Shown here piece by piece: positions 48,504 to 61,258 of a stretch of DNA of 64,000 nucleotides. The notes beneath the pieces were generated by a model. The model was not told where the DNA came from. It worked only from the letters and a program-made list of their open reading frames with translations, and ran no database searches. The stretch is from Rhytidiadelphus loreus. Taxonomy: Eukaryota; Streptophyta; Bryopsida; Hypnales; Hylocomiaceae. The number at the start of each line of letters is the position of its first letter. The first letter of the stretch is position 1. The stretch covers positions 22,077,001 to 22,141,000 of the forward strand of contig OX344765.1 of assembly GCA_947034895.1 (NCBI GenBank), in the 5' to 3' direction. The translations under genes and the position numbers were made by a program.

Positions 48504-49148
48504 TTGGACATGAATACTGGCTACAATAAGGATTTAAGAGGCTCTTCAGTTTGATGTAGTTGTATAAAGTTGACTATTGAATTGATGTTGCACTTGTTTT
48601 GAGGCTTGTAATCGGGTGTTTTGGTGGGCCTTCTTAATTTTGATGAATGGGAGAAATTGCAAAGATCAGCTTAAGCACATCAAGCTTGATGAATTTTATG
48701 ATGGTATGACTTGTAGGTGCTTGTGTATCTTGCCATATAGACTTGGTTGTCTTAACTTGTTTTTAGTGATCTTAATTATATTTTGCTTTTGCATATTTGT
48801 ATCATTTGGAAAAAGTGAACAAACTTAAATTATTACAAAATCATATAACCTTCAATTCACATTATAAAATTGGATACTCACAAGATTTGCAAATAGAAGG
48901 TTTTCAAATCCAATCATGGTCCAAGCTACACCACCTCTCTAGACTAGGTGCTCATATTAGTATTCTTTGCTAACATGATGATTTATGACCTTCAAGTAAA
49001 GTCCTTCTTTTTTATGATTTGTGGATCATTGAACTTAGTGTTAGATGATAAAGAATAGTAGAATACTATTGTTTTCTTGTACAACTAGAATATAGACATA
49101 TAGTGTATTTTGGAATACTAAAGGCTTGTTGTTGTAAGTGCTTATTTA
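48504..49148. other. 3' flank of RLK copy 3
   Basis: Aligns with 2579-2869 plus 3092-3370 downstream of copy 1 and with 22880-23312 downstream of copy 2. It lacks the MITE present after copy 1. No separate gene is visible. Confidence 0.7.
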
Positions 49149-49600
49149 CACTAGTAGGAGCGCCTGTTTTTGTGGACGTTATGGTACAACAAGACAGTTT
49201 ATTTGAACAGCAAGCAAAAGTTTTCTTTCCGGGCATGGAAGTTAGGATTCAATGTTATGTTGTACAGGACATGTGTATGTTTGAAGAAGAACAGATGCAT
49301 GTAACATGGAACGCAGATGTTGCAAGAAGCATCGCAGGAAATAGATGGCCGTTTTCTTTGACGTACTGAAGAGCATGTCAGTGCCACGTCAGCTTTTGGC
49401 TTCCGCTCACTACTGGTAAGTCCCAGTAAAAAAGTTTCAAGTCAGGTAAAACTTTGCCTGTCTATTGAGAAAAGAGAGGAAGCTTCGCTTTCATCATGCT
49501 CTGTCAAAAATTGCTGTCTAGATGGACGGACTACCAGTGCATGCAGCCATGTCAATGTCAAAATTCTTTTATTCAGAAATTAGCTTGTACCAGTCGTGAA
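49149..49600 (+). mobile_element. CACTA-like element end, related to 59768-60145
   Basis: Starts CACTAGTAGGAGCGCCTG. It shares TGCCACGTCAGCT, CTGGTAAGTCC/ACC and AATTAGCTTG segments in the same order with the repeat at 59768. The right end is not secure. The 88-codon frame over it (49103-49369) has no recognisable domain. Confidence 0.45.
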
Positions 49601-49627
49601 AAATATTTCGACCACTTTCCATCAGCC

Positions 49628-49854
49628 GGGGTGAATTGACCCCTTTGCTTGTCCCTGAATTAAAACCTTGAATTTTTTAATTTCCCATGTACAAAAAAAT
49701 TTGCAATTTCTGAATTCATATTTGCAATTAGAGGCCCCAAATTAGATAGGAGAGATATAGAACATACATTTTCAAGGCACAAAATAGGGGGTCTTTTTTT
49801 TAATTCCACCACCTGAAATGACTTACGGGGGACGAGCGAGGGGGTCAGTTCATC
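49628..49854 (+). mobile_element. Second full copy of the 228-bp MITE
   Basis: Starts GGGGTGAATTGACCCC and ends GGGGGTCAGTTCATC, with the interior colinear with 38791-39018. It is non-coding. Confidence 0.75.
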
Positions 49855-50639
49855 TTGACCCTTTTCATTATACTATATTTCAGTAAATGTAATTTCTCTT
49901 TCTTCGAAGTATTGTAATTTCTATTAACATTAAAGAGACCATGTAGAAGAATTTTGATAAATTAGGGAAACATGGCCTTCCATGAAGTCGATTGTTCGTT
50001 CTTTTTATTTACATGGTACTCTTGGCTTCAAGAACTTCTCATCGCTATGTTATTAAACTTGTGAGAAAACGGACACTTTGAGAGTGCAATCCTATATTAA
50101 AAGAGTTGTATTTTAATAAATCATAAATGTAGAAGGACATGTACCTTTATGAAATCAAAGAAATTTGATGGTAAAAACCTATTGAATTCTCCATTTTCCT
50201 AATTACTTGAATATGAAACAATGATTATCATGAACATCTGAAGTAATAAACAGAATAAGAAACTTCATAGTCTCATTTACACAAATATGAGCTTACTAAT
50301 ACAGAATAGCTCGGGGCTTCATACAGGAGTTGAAGGGTAGGCGTATTATATATGTTTCAGAAGTTGGCAATAAGCACAATTACTGTTTGTGTAGAGAGAG
50401 GAAAATATTTATGAGAATTTGGCACTTCCTTCCATCATTTTTTTTAATATTGCAAAGTTATCAACTTCTTCTGTGTTAGATATTAGTTATTAATTATTTT
50501 TTTCTTTGGATGACCGTTGCATGAATAAAGAGGGGAAAAAAAGGATGTCCGCATGCTATGTGCATTTTGTATTCAAAGAAAAGAATGAAATGGTTTAGGC
50601 AGTTTCGCTTTTATGAATTCTGCTGAAGAAAATGAATCT
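49855..50639. other. AT-rich intergenic stretch
   Basis: No gene or bounded repeat was recognised. Confidence 0.4.
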
Positions 50640-52229
50640 CCATACATGAGAGACTATGTTTCAATTCAGCAGAAATGCTCCTGAACTACCCGTGCATTAA
50701 GAAGAACTACATTTTTAGTGCACAACAGTTCTTGACATATGTTATCGTATGATTTCCTCCTAAAGTGCATTGAGAAAATGTGGCCACAATTCCACAATTT
50801 TTGACTGTATACACTGCAAGATATGAATGCTTCAAGTACGTACAATTATTTTTGGAGCCTTGTGGAAATATGGACTGCTGCACTTCAACGGGTCACATTT
50901 GTATGAAAGAATGTTGTATATGGTGGTCACTCATTGGATTCCTTTGTCAAAAAAAGTTTGCTACATTGTGAGCCCCAAATTCGTCACTTGGGACTCATTG
51001 TTTTCTTTTTTTTAGTTTATTACAAATTAAGGCATAAAGTAGTACAAAAAGCCCAAAAAAGAGTGTAGAACCAAAATAGGTATGTCACGTACCAGTATAG
51101 CATTTGGTCATAAATAGCCTTTTATCCATAGATTACCCATAAAACCCACTTGTATATAGGTTAAAACCCGTGATTAGTGGGAAACAATAGGGCTACTAGG
51201 AACTTACCCAAAATAGCCCAAAACCTAGTGCATGTGACCATGATAGGCTAAATTAAGTCTTAGGAGAGTTAGGAAGGTCCCCACGTAAATCTCCAAAGAT
51301 AGGTTCTAGTTTCCCCATTCCACCGACGAAACATTAGGGATCCAAATTGTTAGCTTGCAGGTGTTACTTGTCCCAGACAGGCCGCATGGAGGAATCCACA
51401 GCCGCCGGATAGTGTTCTCAGGTCTGGAGCATGACGGGACATCCACGGCAAAACCCATTCGCCAAGATTCCCTCACGTGTGAAAGATTCCCTGACTGCCG
51501 GTGATTCAACCGAAGTTAGTTTTCACCTCGCCACCAACTATGTGCCAGAATAGCCTAAGACTTGGCACGTGGCTTGGAGGACTCCATGAGAGGTTCCCCA
51601 AAAAGTCTCGGTTTTTTCTGATCTCCAAAGGATCTTTTTCCGAACAGTCAACCGCCAAAGGCCACGTTGGGAAATTCATGGAAAATACCCAGGCCGCGGT
51701 AAAATCTCACTAAAAATTAGACTAGCATCTTTTATGTTAATAACGCGCCCCGACAAAATTCATGGTGTTCCAATAGCGGGAAGCAGCCGAAACTGACAAC
51801 ATCCCCCCAATTAATATTTACGGCAGGATCTTTGCGGGGTTGACCGGCGTCCCGGGAGCGTATGAAGTCGGAACAAAGACATCAAGGAGCCTTTTCTTAC
51901 TCCCTAGAGCCTCCCCAACAACCCTAGCTAGTTACCCAAGCCAAAAGAGGTAAACCCCAAAAGTTGGGTTTTTACCCTTTTAATTGGCTCTAGTTGGCAC
52001 TAGTTTCTGAGGGGTTTTTTGTGATAGAAATAGGGGGTAGGGGTTCCTTTAGGCTAAAAATGGCATTGTGAAGCCATTGGCGCAATCCATTTTCAATTCC
52101 GAGCTAAACTCCAAAAGTTAAGAACTAGGACCAGCGTAAAACCCAAGATTAGGTGAAAATCTCAAAGTTGGATGAAAATCCGGATGGATGAGGTTACTCG
52201 TCGAGGGGGGGAGTGGGCCCTTGGAAACC

Positions 52230-52236
52230 TATAAAA
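52230..52236 (+). promoter_or_regulatory. Probable TATA box of the long LTR
   Basis: TATAAAA within CCTATAAAAGGGGG, about 1.26 kb from the LTR start, a plausible U3/R boundary. No transcript evidence is available. Confidence 0.45.
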
Positions 52237-53019
52237 GGGGGCCCTTCTCTCTCCCAAAACACCCCCAATACTTGTTTTGGGTCCGTGGGTCCAAGTTATC
52301 TTGGAATTTTTGGCGTTTCAAGCCAAGAAACCTCTACGGTGTTTTCGGAGCACTTTTTGCTCCCTTTGTTGTTCTATCTCAAGCTCTTTGAAGGTCCTTT
52401 GAGGTCTTTCCATCTTACCTTGTACTTGTTGTGAGTCAAGAGGGTTTTACTTGCTTTTTGTGCATCTTGTACTAATCCTAAAGTTACCCCCCACCGTACC
52501 TTGGCGATGCCGCTTTGGGGGGCCTTTAGCGTGTAAAGTGTTGTCTGGTTTATGCTTACCTTGTGGGTACGGTTGCCTCGTGTGTACACCCTGACCATAG
52601 TCATCCCTTCCATGTTGTTTGTGTGTGGACCCCACCGCCCGTGAGACGGCGAAGCTTTGAACTTACAACTTACCCCAATCTTAGAGTGTGTGTCAAAATA
52701 GGCCCAGACGGCGGAGCTTTGAACTTAGGGACATTGCAAGTCTTAGAGTTGGTGTCAAAACCAACCTTACGGCGAAGCTTTGACCTCCTACGTACCTTAG
52801 TTCCAAAGTTTAGTTCCCAAGACCTTCTTGGGAAAGCCCAAAGTTTAGCCCCCAAGACAAGTGTGTTTATTTCCTTTTTTTTGTGGTTGATAGGCCCCCG
52901 GGCCCAGTTAGAAGTAGTGAAGTCTTTTCCCTTTGTTTTAACAACAAAAACCCCTTCCTTTTAGAAAAGAAAGTCCAGTCCTGGGGAAGACCACCTCTAA
53001 GAACCAAGATTAGTCAAGC

Positions 53020-53430
53020 CCTTAAAACACCAAGCCAGCCCTTAAAACACCAGCCAGCCAGTCTTAAACACCAACCAGCCAGCCTTAAACACTAGCCAAC
53101 CAGTCTAAAACACCAGCCAGCCAGCCTTAAACACCAGCCAGCCATAAACACCAGCCAGCCAGGGAAGTTGGGACTGGGGTGCTGGGCACTGGAGAGTCGG
53201 GACTGGGGTTCGGGACTGGGTTCACCGGGTACTGGGTGCCGGGCACTGGGAGGTCGGTACTGGGGAGTCGGGACTGGGCGCCGGGTATTGGGGAGTCGGG
53301 ACTGGGGTTCGGGCTGGGCGTCGAGCACTGGGGTTCGGGGCTGGGCTGCGGCTGGGAGGGTCACTGGGGCTGCGGGTTGGGAGGGTCATTGGGGCTACGA
53401 GTCCAGGGCTTGGGGTCCAGGGAGTCCAGG
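53020..53430 (+). repeat. Two adjoining tandem arrays inside the LTR
   Basis: 53020-53160 repeats CAGCCAGCCTTAAACAC with small changes. 53165-53430 is a G-rich array of GGGACTGGGGTTCGGG-like units, which could form G-quadruplexes on the + strand. The Gly-rich open frames across it are artefacts of the repeats. Confidence 0.8.
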
Positions 53431-54349
53431 GGAGGGGGAAGAAGAAAAAAGGGGAGAAGGGGGGGGGAAACTAAAAGTTGGGATTAGGGGAAACTTAGAA
53501 GGAAGCCAAGGCCCTTAAGGTCAACGGGGAAAAAGGGGAAGGAAGGAAGAAAGGCGACACCTTTGCGGCCATACCTGCAAAACACGCACCTCTCACTCTC
53601 TCATCACCACCAAAACAACAAAACAAGAATGGTAGGAGATTAGAAAGAGAGGTTGAAATAGGAATGAGAAGGAGAGAGACAATCCATAGTTACTTCGATT
53701 AGAGTGCACGGGAATCCCCAAAGCTTCCCAAGGCCATTAGAAGGGAGATTAGAATGACGCAAAGATGACAACGTAAGAGGGGGGGGGTGAATTTGCAAGG
53801 AGTTAGCGTCATAGCGTAAGACCCCCATTAAGGGGTTGGTGGGAATAGTACCAAGGCAAAAGAAAAGGGGGAGATAAGGAGGGGAGAGAGTGCCGTAGGG
53901 TACGAGAGTGTAACAGTTTTCACCACTAAGCCGTAGGCATTTGGCCACTTCAAAATACGTGTCCACTATGGAATACGAGCACGCGGCTGGAGGTATGGAG
54001 GAAAATGCCGCACATGCTAATGACGATCAGGTGAGTCATTAAACAGATCCCCGGTGGTTTTTTCCCTTCTAATTTATGCTAGACTCTGTTAGGTAGTAAA
54101 TAATTTTGATTAGCAAATAGGGATTAGGGGTGGGCCTTAAGTTTAGACATAGAAGGTCATCGATAGAAGTATCCAAACCCATCTCATACATAGAAGTTAA
54201 CCATAAGAGCAACCAAATTAGATAAGGGTAGGATAGGACTAGAAGTTAGTAACCGTTAAAGTTAACACTCAACCAAGAAGCGAACACTAGCTTAGGACAA
54301 AATAATCCAATTAGGAGCTCGGGTTAATTTAGCAAAACGGACCTTGCCT

Positions 54350-54830
54350 TGAAAGATTAAATTAGGAGATAAATTTAGATAAAAGATAAATTAAATTAGG
54401 AATTAAATTAGGAGATAAATTAGATAAAAGATAAATTAAATTAGAAGATTAAATTAGGAGATAAATTAGATAAAAGATAAATTAAATTAGAAGATTAAAT
54501 TAGGAGATAAATTAGATAAAAGAGAAATTAAATTAGAAGATTAAATTAGAAGGTAAATTAGATAAATTAAATTAGAGATAAATTAGATAAAAGAGAAATT
54601 AAAATTAGAAGATTAAATTAGGAGGTAAAGTAGATAAATTAAATTAGAGATAAATTAGATCAAAGAGAAATCAAATTAGAAGATTAAATTAGGAGGTAAA
54701 TTAGATAAAGTAAATTAGAAAGTAAATTAGGAGATAAATTAGATAAATTAAATTAGGAAATTAAATTAGAAAGAAAAGGATAAACTAAATTAGGAAAAAA
54801 GATAACTTAGATTAGAAGAGAAAACCCAAC
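54350..54830 (+). repeat. AT-rich ~46-bp tandem array inside the LTR
   Basis: About ten imperfect copies of a unit containing AGATAAATTAAATTAGAAGA and TTAGGAGATAAATTAGATAA. Confidence 0.85.
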
Positions 54831-55790
54831 CAACTTAGGAAACCATGGAAGGGACTTAGGTAATCCCTCCTCAGTCTAGGAAAGGTCAATTAGCCTCAGA
54901 TTCCCATAGATTAGGATAGATTTGGTGGTAGTTCGCGTAGGCTGCCGTTAGGGGACAGTTAGCCCGAACTATTCCCTCGCCAATTGGGGGCAACTCCATT
55001 GTCACCTGCGGAAACTAGGAACTTAGTAAAGAAGATCCATTGCTTGGAAGGCACAATGGACCGACGCTTAGTCACCCGTTAGGTTAGAATTTAGTTAACC
55101 CCTAGAACCTGGTTGTGTCCGATTAATTACCAAGGATGGGTAATTAAGCGCCCACATACATACATGAAATGTTTTTGGTCATTTAGAATTGGACCACTTA
55201 TATAACCAAAACTAGGAAATGAAAGTCAAATAACTGTAGAATGTTTGGAAACAGTAAATCGTACACAATTGACTTACTGAAAAACAATATGTCCAGTGTA
55301 GTGCTTGTCTTGTTTCTATAAACAGTAAACACCAAATGTTTAAATATTCCTATGAACTTTTTTACAATTGAGTAATATGAAGGTGTTCAATGTATGTTTA
55401 ATATTTTAAAGCAAACTGTACACAACTGTCTACAAAGTGATTGGAACTAAAATTATGTCGAACTGCATGTCATTAATTATAATAATTGTATGATTCCAAC
55501 CGTACGAAATATATATAAATCTTCAGAATCAATTTCACCTTTTTTTGGACTTCTGAAAGTAGTATTCATTGAATTTAATTTTTAGATCCACACAGGCCAC
55601 CAAATTCTGAAAATTGTATATCACGCTATAACTTCTTAAACAAAGTTCTGAGAAGTTCTGAACATTATTGGGCCTGCAAAGTACTTCTTGGGCACACATT
55701 GTGTACATTTTGGACAGAGGGAAAAAAAAATGGAGGAAGGTGCCTTGCATGGCTCTGTTGCCTGAAAACACAATTTGCACGGTCACAAGT

Positions 55791-57537
55791 AAATAGAATG
55801 TATGATATGGTACAATTGAAAGGTACATTTTGTGCAGTATTCATTTTCGGCTCTACAAACATGTTCACTATATTAATTTAGTTTCAGTGTTCTATACATG
55901 TATTAGTTATAGTAGATGAGCAAAAAAATACAGCGGTGCTCAATGTATCTTTTTTCACTTGAAATGTGCATTGTTCATAAAAATCTCGCTTGCACAGACA
56001 GTTCTCAATGGAAAAGGAGCACATGAGTCAAAGAAACAACGATGCTAGCATGCGAGCTTGGAGCAGCGAGCCTGCAAGCTGTGAGCATGAAGTTTGCGAG
56101 CATAGAGCTCCAAAATTATATAAATTTTGTTAATGATGTTTAAAAAAAGAAAGTTTTCAAAAAATTGCCTAAAATAGAAAAAAATTACTATTTATAGTAA
56201 GTGTTGCGGCCTATGACCGTGGCTCCTAAAACTGTGGATTTGGTTAAATTTTTATTTTTATTGTCTTAAAATTTTTATTTTCTATGTCTTTAGGCTTTCA
56301 CTCATTTTGACTTTTTTGCAAAGTTAAAGCACTTACGACATGTGTAGAATGAGTACACAGCTTCAAGGGTAGTTTCAGATGAATACCTCATATCATTGTT
56401 GTAGACATATGACTCCAATGTTTAAGTGTTTAGGGTTTCGAGTTCAAAATTTTGAAATTAATTTCTAGGACTCGTTGTAAATTTGTAATATCTTGCCTCA
56501 TGTTCAGTTGTTCACATCTTAAAAAATTTGTACAAAATGGAAAAAGAGAAGGTTTAGGGATTTAGGGTTTAGAAATGGAAGGGTTGTACTAGAAAAAAAG
56601 ATGAAGAAAGTGAGAACCTCAATGAATGAAATGAATGAAAAAAAAGGTGGATTAAAAAGAAAAAGGAGAAGAAGGTTTAGGTATTATCGAAATTGAAGGG
56701 AAATAAAAATTGAGAATTACAAATGAAAGGAAAATGAGAAAGAAATGGAAATACAAATGGAAGGGAAATGAAAAAAAATTATGAAAGAAAAAAAAATGGA
56801 AAAGGAAAAAAAAATTTAAATGAAAGGAAAAAAAAGTGAGAAGAGACTAAAAAAATAGGAAAGGATAAGGGAAAAAAGTGAAGTAGGCCAATAAAATCGA
56901 GAATGGATTGAGTGAAAATGATTTTCATATTCATAAGTGTAATACTAGATAGGGGTTTAGGATCATTCATAAGAACTCACCTTAGAACAGTGTACTAATG
57001 AGAGTTATGAGACATGTTTTCAATTTCCTATACTTTATAAATACCTACTCATTCTTTTTTCCGCTTAGAACAAATGGAAATCCCAGTGCATTCAAAAAAA
57101 TACAAAATGCAATCAAGAATTAAGCCACGAGTTTGGACAATGAAGAGAAAAGAACAAAAGATAAGGGTTTGAGGAAAACAAAAAACGAATGAAGGCCCCC
57201 AAAAAAGCTTACCTATTTTCAATATTAGGGGTTCCAAATCATTTCAATCGATATATACTTAAATAAATACCATACGAATGAAGTACATTTGAACATGTGC
57301 CTATGCCTATTCAGGAACTGCAATAATTCCTGCTCGAACTAGAAGTAGCTTCAACTCATTGAAGCTATAACTGGGTGCATGAATGAATTTGTCTTTGTTT
57401 ACGTCTATCTTGCAGAAGTATCTATACAAGTAGTACATGTGTTTGCAATTTACGTACTACTGTCGACCTCCAATAGCAGAAACAACCATATTTACAAAGT
57501 CTGGGCAGGTGCACATGGGAAATAGGCCGACTGTAAT
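55791..57537. other. Intergenic stretch with a purine-rich tract
   Basis: 56560-56890 is nearly all A/G on the + strand (GGAAAAGGAAAAAAAAATTT-like). The rest is AT-rich. No gene is supported; the Phe/Ser-rich frame opposite the purine tract is composition-driven. Confidence 0.5.
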
Positions 57538-59767
57538 TCAATAGACGTTTCTGTTATGATCTGGCCCTGTCTCTAGTGACACTATTGCACCTAAACCCGG
57601 ATTGGGGATTAAGGTTACTCTTAGAATTTGACCTTTAATGTTTTCTGCACTCTCCCACTTATTCTGTTGTTCTATAGTTGGTGCATTTGCAATCCTTCGA
57701 ATGTTTCGGCTATTCCTAACCGTTGGATACACATCTGGATTCTTCGATGGTAGTTGGTCAAATAAAATAGTGTTGAAAATCTTTAACATATTGAAAAGTT
57801 GACGAGGCGACAGTGTAGGGCGTTGTTGGAGTTGGAATCCTGCATGTTGTAAGATCAAAGTTTCCACCCGATTGAGATGTGTTCCTGATAGAACTGGCCA
57901 AACTTGTGGCACCTCCGGCCAATCTATTATCCACTTCCGTTTTGAGCCTTTGACACATCGTTCTATATCATCCCAGCAAAACCAGAAGTCCACCACCACC
58001 TCTCGCTTACTTCCATACTCTACTTTTCTACCTCGATATATTGGAACTGGAGTTCCTTTCTTTCCCCTTGCAATTTTGCCAATACACTTGATATTTGACC
58101 CTTTCTGTTGAGCGTGACATTTTGCATTCGATTTGTGGCTGATCCTTGCAATATGCCACTTCGATATGTCACAGTCACTTTCGCACGCAATAGTGACATG
58201 TGGAGAATTGTTAGCGACCGGCTCTTTACCTTTCTCTTGTAAGATGTCATTAGAAATTGTTGTAGACCTCGTTCGCACCTGCGGTTGACTAAAATTCACT
58301 TTATCCGGTCTGTGTGAGTCTCCAGCATCTCCAATGGGTACATCTAACTTCCTCTTTGTACTTCCAAAGATTTCTTTTCCTTCCAAATGCGGTACACGAT
58401 TTCCAAGCCCCTCTGCTCTAGATAAAGTGTTCAGTGCTTCTGCAATTTTCTTTGGATCTCTGCTTTGTGTGGCAGCCCTCAACCTCAATTCTTCCTTGGA
58501 AGGACCAGAACCACATGACCTCTAAGGTAGGCCCGATAGTTCGTCATTTGCATCCAAGCACAAATACTGTCGTCACAAGTGGTATCAAACAAGTTGTTTC
58601 CTCTTTTTCCGGACATTTGCAGCCACTTGTTATGGACCGTTTCAGATAAATTGTATAATGGTAAGTCCAACATCTCTTCTAAATTCAATTTCTACATATT
58701 CAAGCAAGTACAAGGATTAGTTAGCAGTTCACTTTATAAACTTAATAGACTTCCGTATTTTCAAACTCAATTGTGGTCCACTTAATATGTCCTCTTATGA
58801 AATGAAGGACAGTCAAAGAAAAATTCATATAGAAATATATTACCATATTAAAAGAAAAAAACAGAATATTTACCCAATTTCTCCATATAGGAAAATATTC
58901 ACAATTTCTTTTAAGAACTACTTACTACTAGGCCATATTGACATTCAAAATTTGGACTCCTACTAATTTGAAGTTGTGTTTGAGGTTGAAAAAATCAAGA
59001 GGTCCACCAAACAACAAAAAAACAACCGTCGGATCCGACGGATGTATCTTCACTATTTGAAGGACCACCGCAATTCGAATACTTTTCAAAAAATTTAAAA
59101 ATTTAAAAAAAGAAAAGTATGTGGTTTCTTTATATTTTGTCAACAACTGTAAATTACAGAAAACTACATGAAACAATACAAGTTTTGGGTTCTATTCAAT
59201 AAATGCATCTCTTCAAATAAGTATACTTGCAAACATTGAAATAATGAATTCACTCACCATGTCCATGAAGCCTTCCCATTGCCGGTACCGAAAATGCCAG
59301 AATGTTAGCCAATGGTCTAAGTGATGAAGCGATTCTTCATTTGTAGCTCCAGATGATAGCCACCAAGATCGTATTGCATTGTATCGTGTCTTTGCCTAGT
59401 CCATATTCTTGGAATCTTTGTACTGTTTACACAGAGAAATATGTTGATGTTGAAGTGTTTTTTTGATATACTTCTGGGTGTGTTTATGAAGAGAACTACT
59501 CGAGTGCAGCAAACATGTTCTCTCACGATTTGCCATTTCCTCATTGGCAGAGCCATTTCTGTAAACTATACGGACAGCGTTCCAATTGGCCATGGCACTA
59601 TTTGCCATGAATCCTTTAAAGTTTGGCTGAGGCACTCCATGTTGCTCCATGACAGCATTTAAACTCTTCCAAAACTGTACCTGCACCACGGTATCTTCAG
59701 ATTGCATATCACACATTGCTATGGCCATCACCTTTTTGTACTTGGCATCGTATACGTAGCAAGCCAT
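57538..59767 (-). pseudogene. Broken transposase-like gene of a plant DNA-transposon family
   Basis: Minus-strand parts: 59767-59258, then, after an intron with clean GT (59257-59256) and AG (58693-58692) borders, 58691-57538. The first part has a QFWKSLNAVMEQHGVP segment followed by FKGFMANSAMANWNAVRIVY and RSWWLSSGA motifs. The second has LYNLSETVHNKWLQ and ELRLRAATQSRDPKKIAEAL, then FGSTKRKLDVP and SHRPDKVN. I recall a family with this motif order in seedless-plant genomes, probably DDE/MULE-like, but the name is uncertain. Damage: in-frame TAG at 59398-59396 and a 1-base frame change near 58511-58526. The 5' part ends exactly at a CACTA-type end (59768), so upstream exons were probably cut off. 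Confidence 0.6.
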
Positions 59768-60145
59768 TCACTATAAGAAACCTATGTTTTTAGTGTTGTT
59801 AAGAAAAAACGGGTATAGTTTTTTCTAGCATCGCTTTGTTAGAGGGAATTCTGATTTTTGAGGAACATTTCTTGTGCATGTTTTGGTAGACGTGTGGATG
59901 TTACTGCAGGAACATGCTTGTGTTTTCATGGACATGTATGTTTATATAGACATTGATGTCAATGTGTAGACGTTCCGAAAAACACGGCTGGAAACACGCC
60001 TCTGCCACGTCAGCTAGGAGGCCTGAATTCATTGCAGTTAACTCCTGTGAACTTATTACGGGTTCTGGTAAGACCTGACCAACGTTAAAAAAACCAGGGC
60101 AAGCATTTGTGCTGTGCCTGCTTCTTGAATTAGCTTGCATTCATT
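59768..60145 (+). mobile_element. CACTA-type element end abutting the transposase pseudogene
   Basis: Begins CACTATAAGAAACCTATG, like the 37951 MITE, and shares internal blocks with 49149-49600. No matching right end was found. It may be a one-ended remnant. Confidence 0.45.
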
Positions 60146-60326
60146 AACCCTTATAGGATAGTCCTAGAACCACTGATTTTAAGCCTTCTTGCCCATCTCT
60201 AAATTTGTTGCCCTTTTCAAGATAGATATGTATGAAAAAATTTATATTTATTTTTCTATCACAAAATTACTTGTGTCATTTATTTCATAGAATCTTCACA
60301 TATTTTAGAAGAAAATTGATGTTTAA

Positions 60327-61258
60327 CCCCTAAAGGACCAAGGCTTTTTTTTGCTAGAAAACTCTCAAAAATGCCATACCTATAGCAAGGAGTAAAAAAA
60401 ATTAAAACATTGTTTATTTTTCATATCTAACCGTAGGATAGTATACCTAATTAGTCTGAAAGTGTGTGTAAAAAATTTTATAATTCGTGACCGCTCAAAT
60501 TGCAAAATATCTGTGTTTAAAGTAGAAAAAACAAGTTTTTCAGCACATGGCGGGACTAGATTTTTTGACTTTTAACATTTTTAACTTAAAATTTTTGGAC
60601 TAAGAAGATTTGAGCTTCAAATCTTCATAGTGGATAATTGAGTTCAGAGTCTACGTAAAAAAGAAATTAAAAAAAAAAATTTAGCATTTAAAAAAAAATT
60701 GTTAAGTAGAAGTAGGTATGAGATAGAAGGAAAATCTAAAATATTCATATATTTTAGATGGAATTAAAATGCACTAATCCCAATGGTGAGATTGTTCAAG
60801 CATGTAAATCAGACCATACAAAAAGCAAAAAATTGAAAAATTGTCGGAATTGCATTCACAAATGAATCCTACAAGTTACTTTTTTCAAAAAAATACTCTA
60901 ACTGCCCCCAAAACAAGAATGTTCATAACTTTTTCATAACATATCCAAATGAAATGAATCAACGCTTTCCAGATACACAAAAATATAATCTATGAGAAAA
61001 AAGAATATTAAAAAGAAAATTCAAATTTTTTTCCCATTTTTTTGGGCTGCCCGGCCTGCCCGCCGTGCCCTTGTTTGAGCTTATGTGGTCATAACTATTG
61101 TTCCCAGGCAACGATTTCAAAAAAAATTATATTCCCACGAAGTTAATCAACTTCTGTACCTCCTTAAAAAATTTCATAAAATTAGGAGAAAATTTCAGCC
61201 CATAGGTACCTGCCCGAAAACACATTTGTCCCCCAAAGGGACAATGATCCTCTAGGGG
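60327..61258. mobile_element. TTAA-type element with CCCC...GGGG ends (932 bp)
   Basis: Begins CCCCTAAAGGACCAAGG and ends GGGACAATGATCCTCTAGGGG. TTAA (60323-60326) and TTCA (61259-61262) flank it. The interior is AT-rich with a GGGCTGCCCGGCCTGCCCG block reminiscent of the other copies. It is non-coding. Confidence 0.6.

Larger units (their letters stand above)
50967..55160 (+). mobile_element. Long solo LTR, 4194 bp
   Basis: Begins TGTGAGCCCC and ends GCGCCCACATACA, with a 5-bp duplication TACAT at 50962-50966 and 55161-55165. It interrupts a repeat whose two halves resume on each side. A TATA box is at 52230-52236. Inside are three tandem arrays (53020-53160, 53165-53430, 54350-54830). No gag/pol sequence and no internal second LTR was seen, so it is best read as a solo LTR of a giant retroelement. 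A non-autonomous element without genes is the alternative. Its composition is unlike its AT-rich surroundings. Confidence 0.75.
50640..55790 (+). repeat. Copy of the 36245-37206 repeat, split by a solo LTR
   Basis: 50640-50966 matches 36255-36570, and 55166-55790 matches about 36575-37150 (for example the 55600-55700 segment ending ATTGGGCC). The LTR at 50967-55160 sits between the halves. The outer termini are eroded, so TTAA cannot be checked. Confidence 0.6.

Noticed and set aside
53168..53518. Gly-rich frames of 102-116 residues
   Set aside because: They arise from the G-rich tandem array in the long LTR.
50962..55165. Complete retrotransposon with two LTRs
   Set aside because: No internal repeat of the TGTGAGCCCC terminus and no gag/pol sequence; a solo LTR explains the borders better.
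56779..56970. Phe/Ser-rich minus-strand frame
   Set aside because: Opposite a purine-rich tract; composition only.
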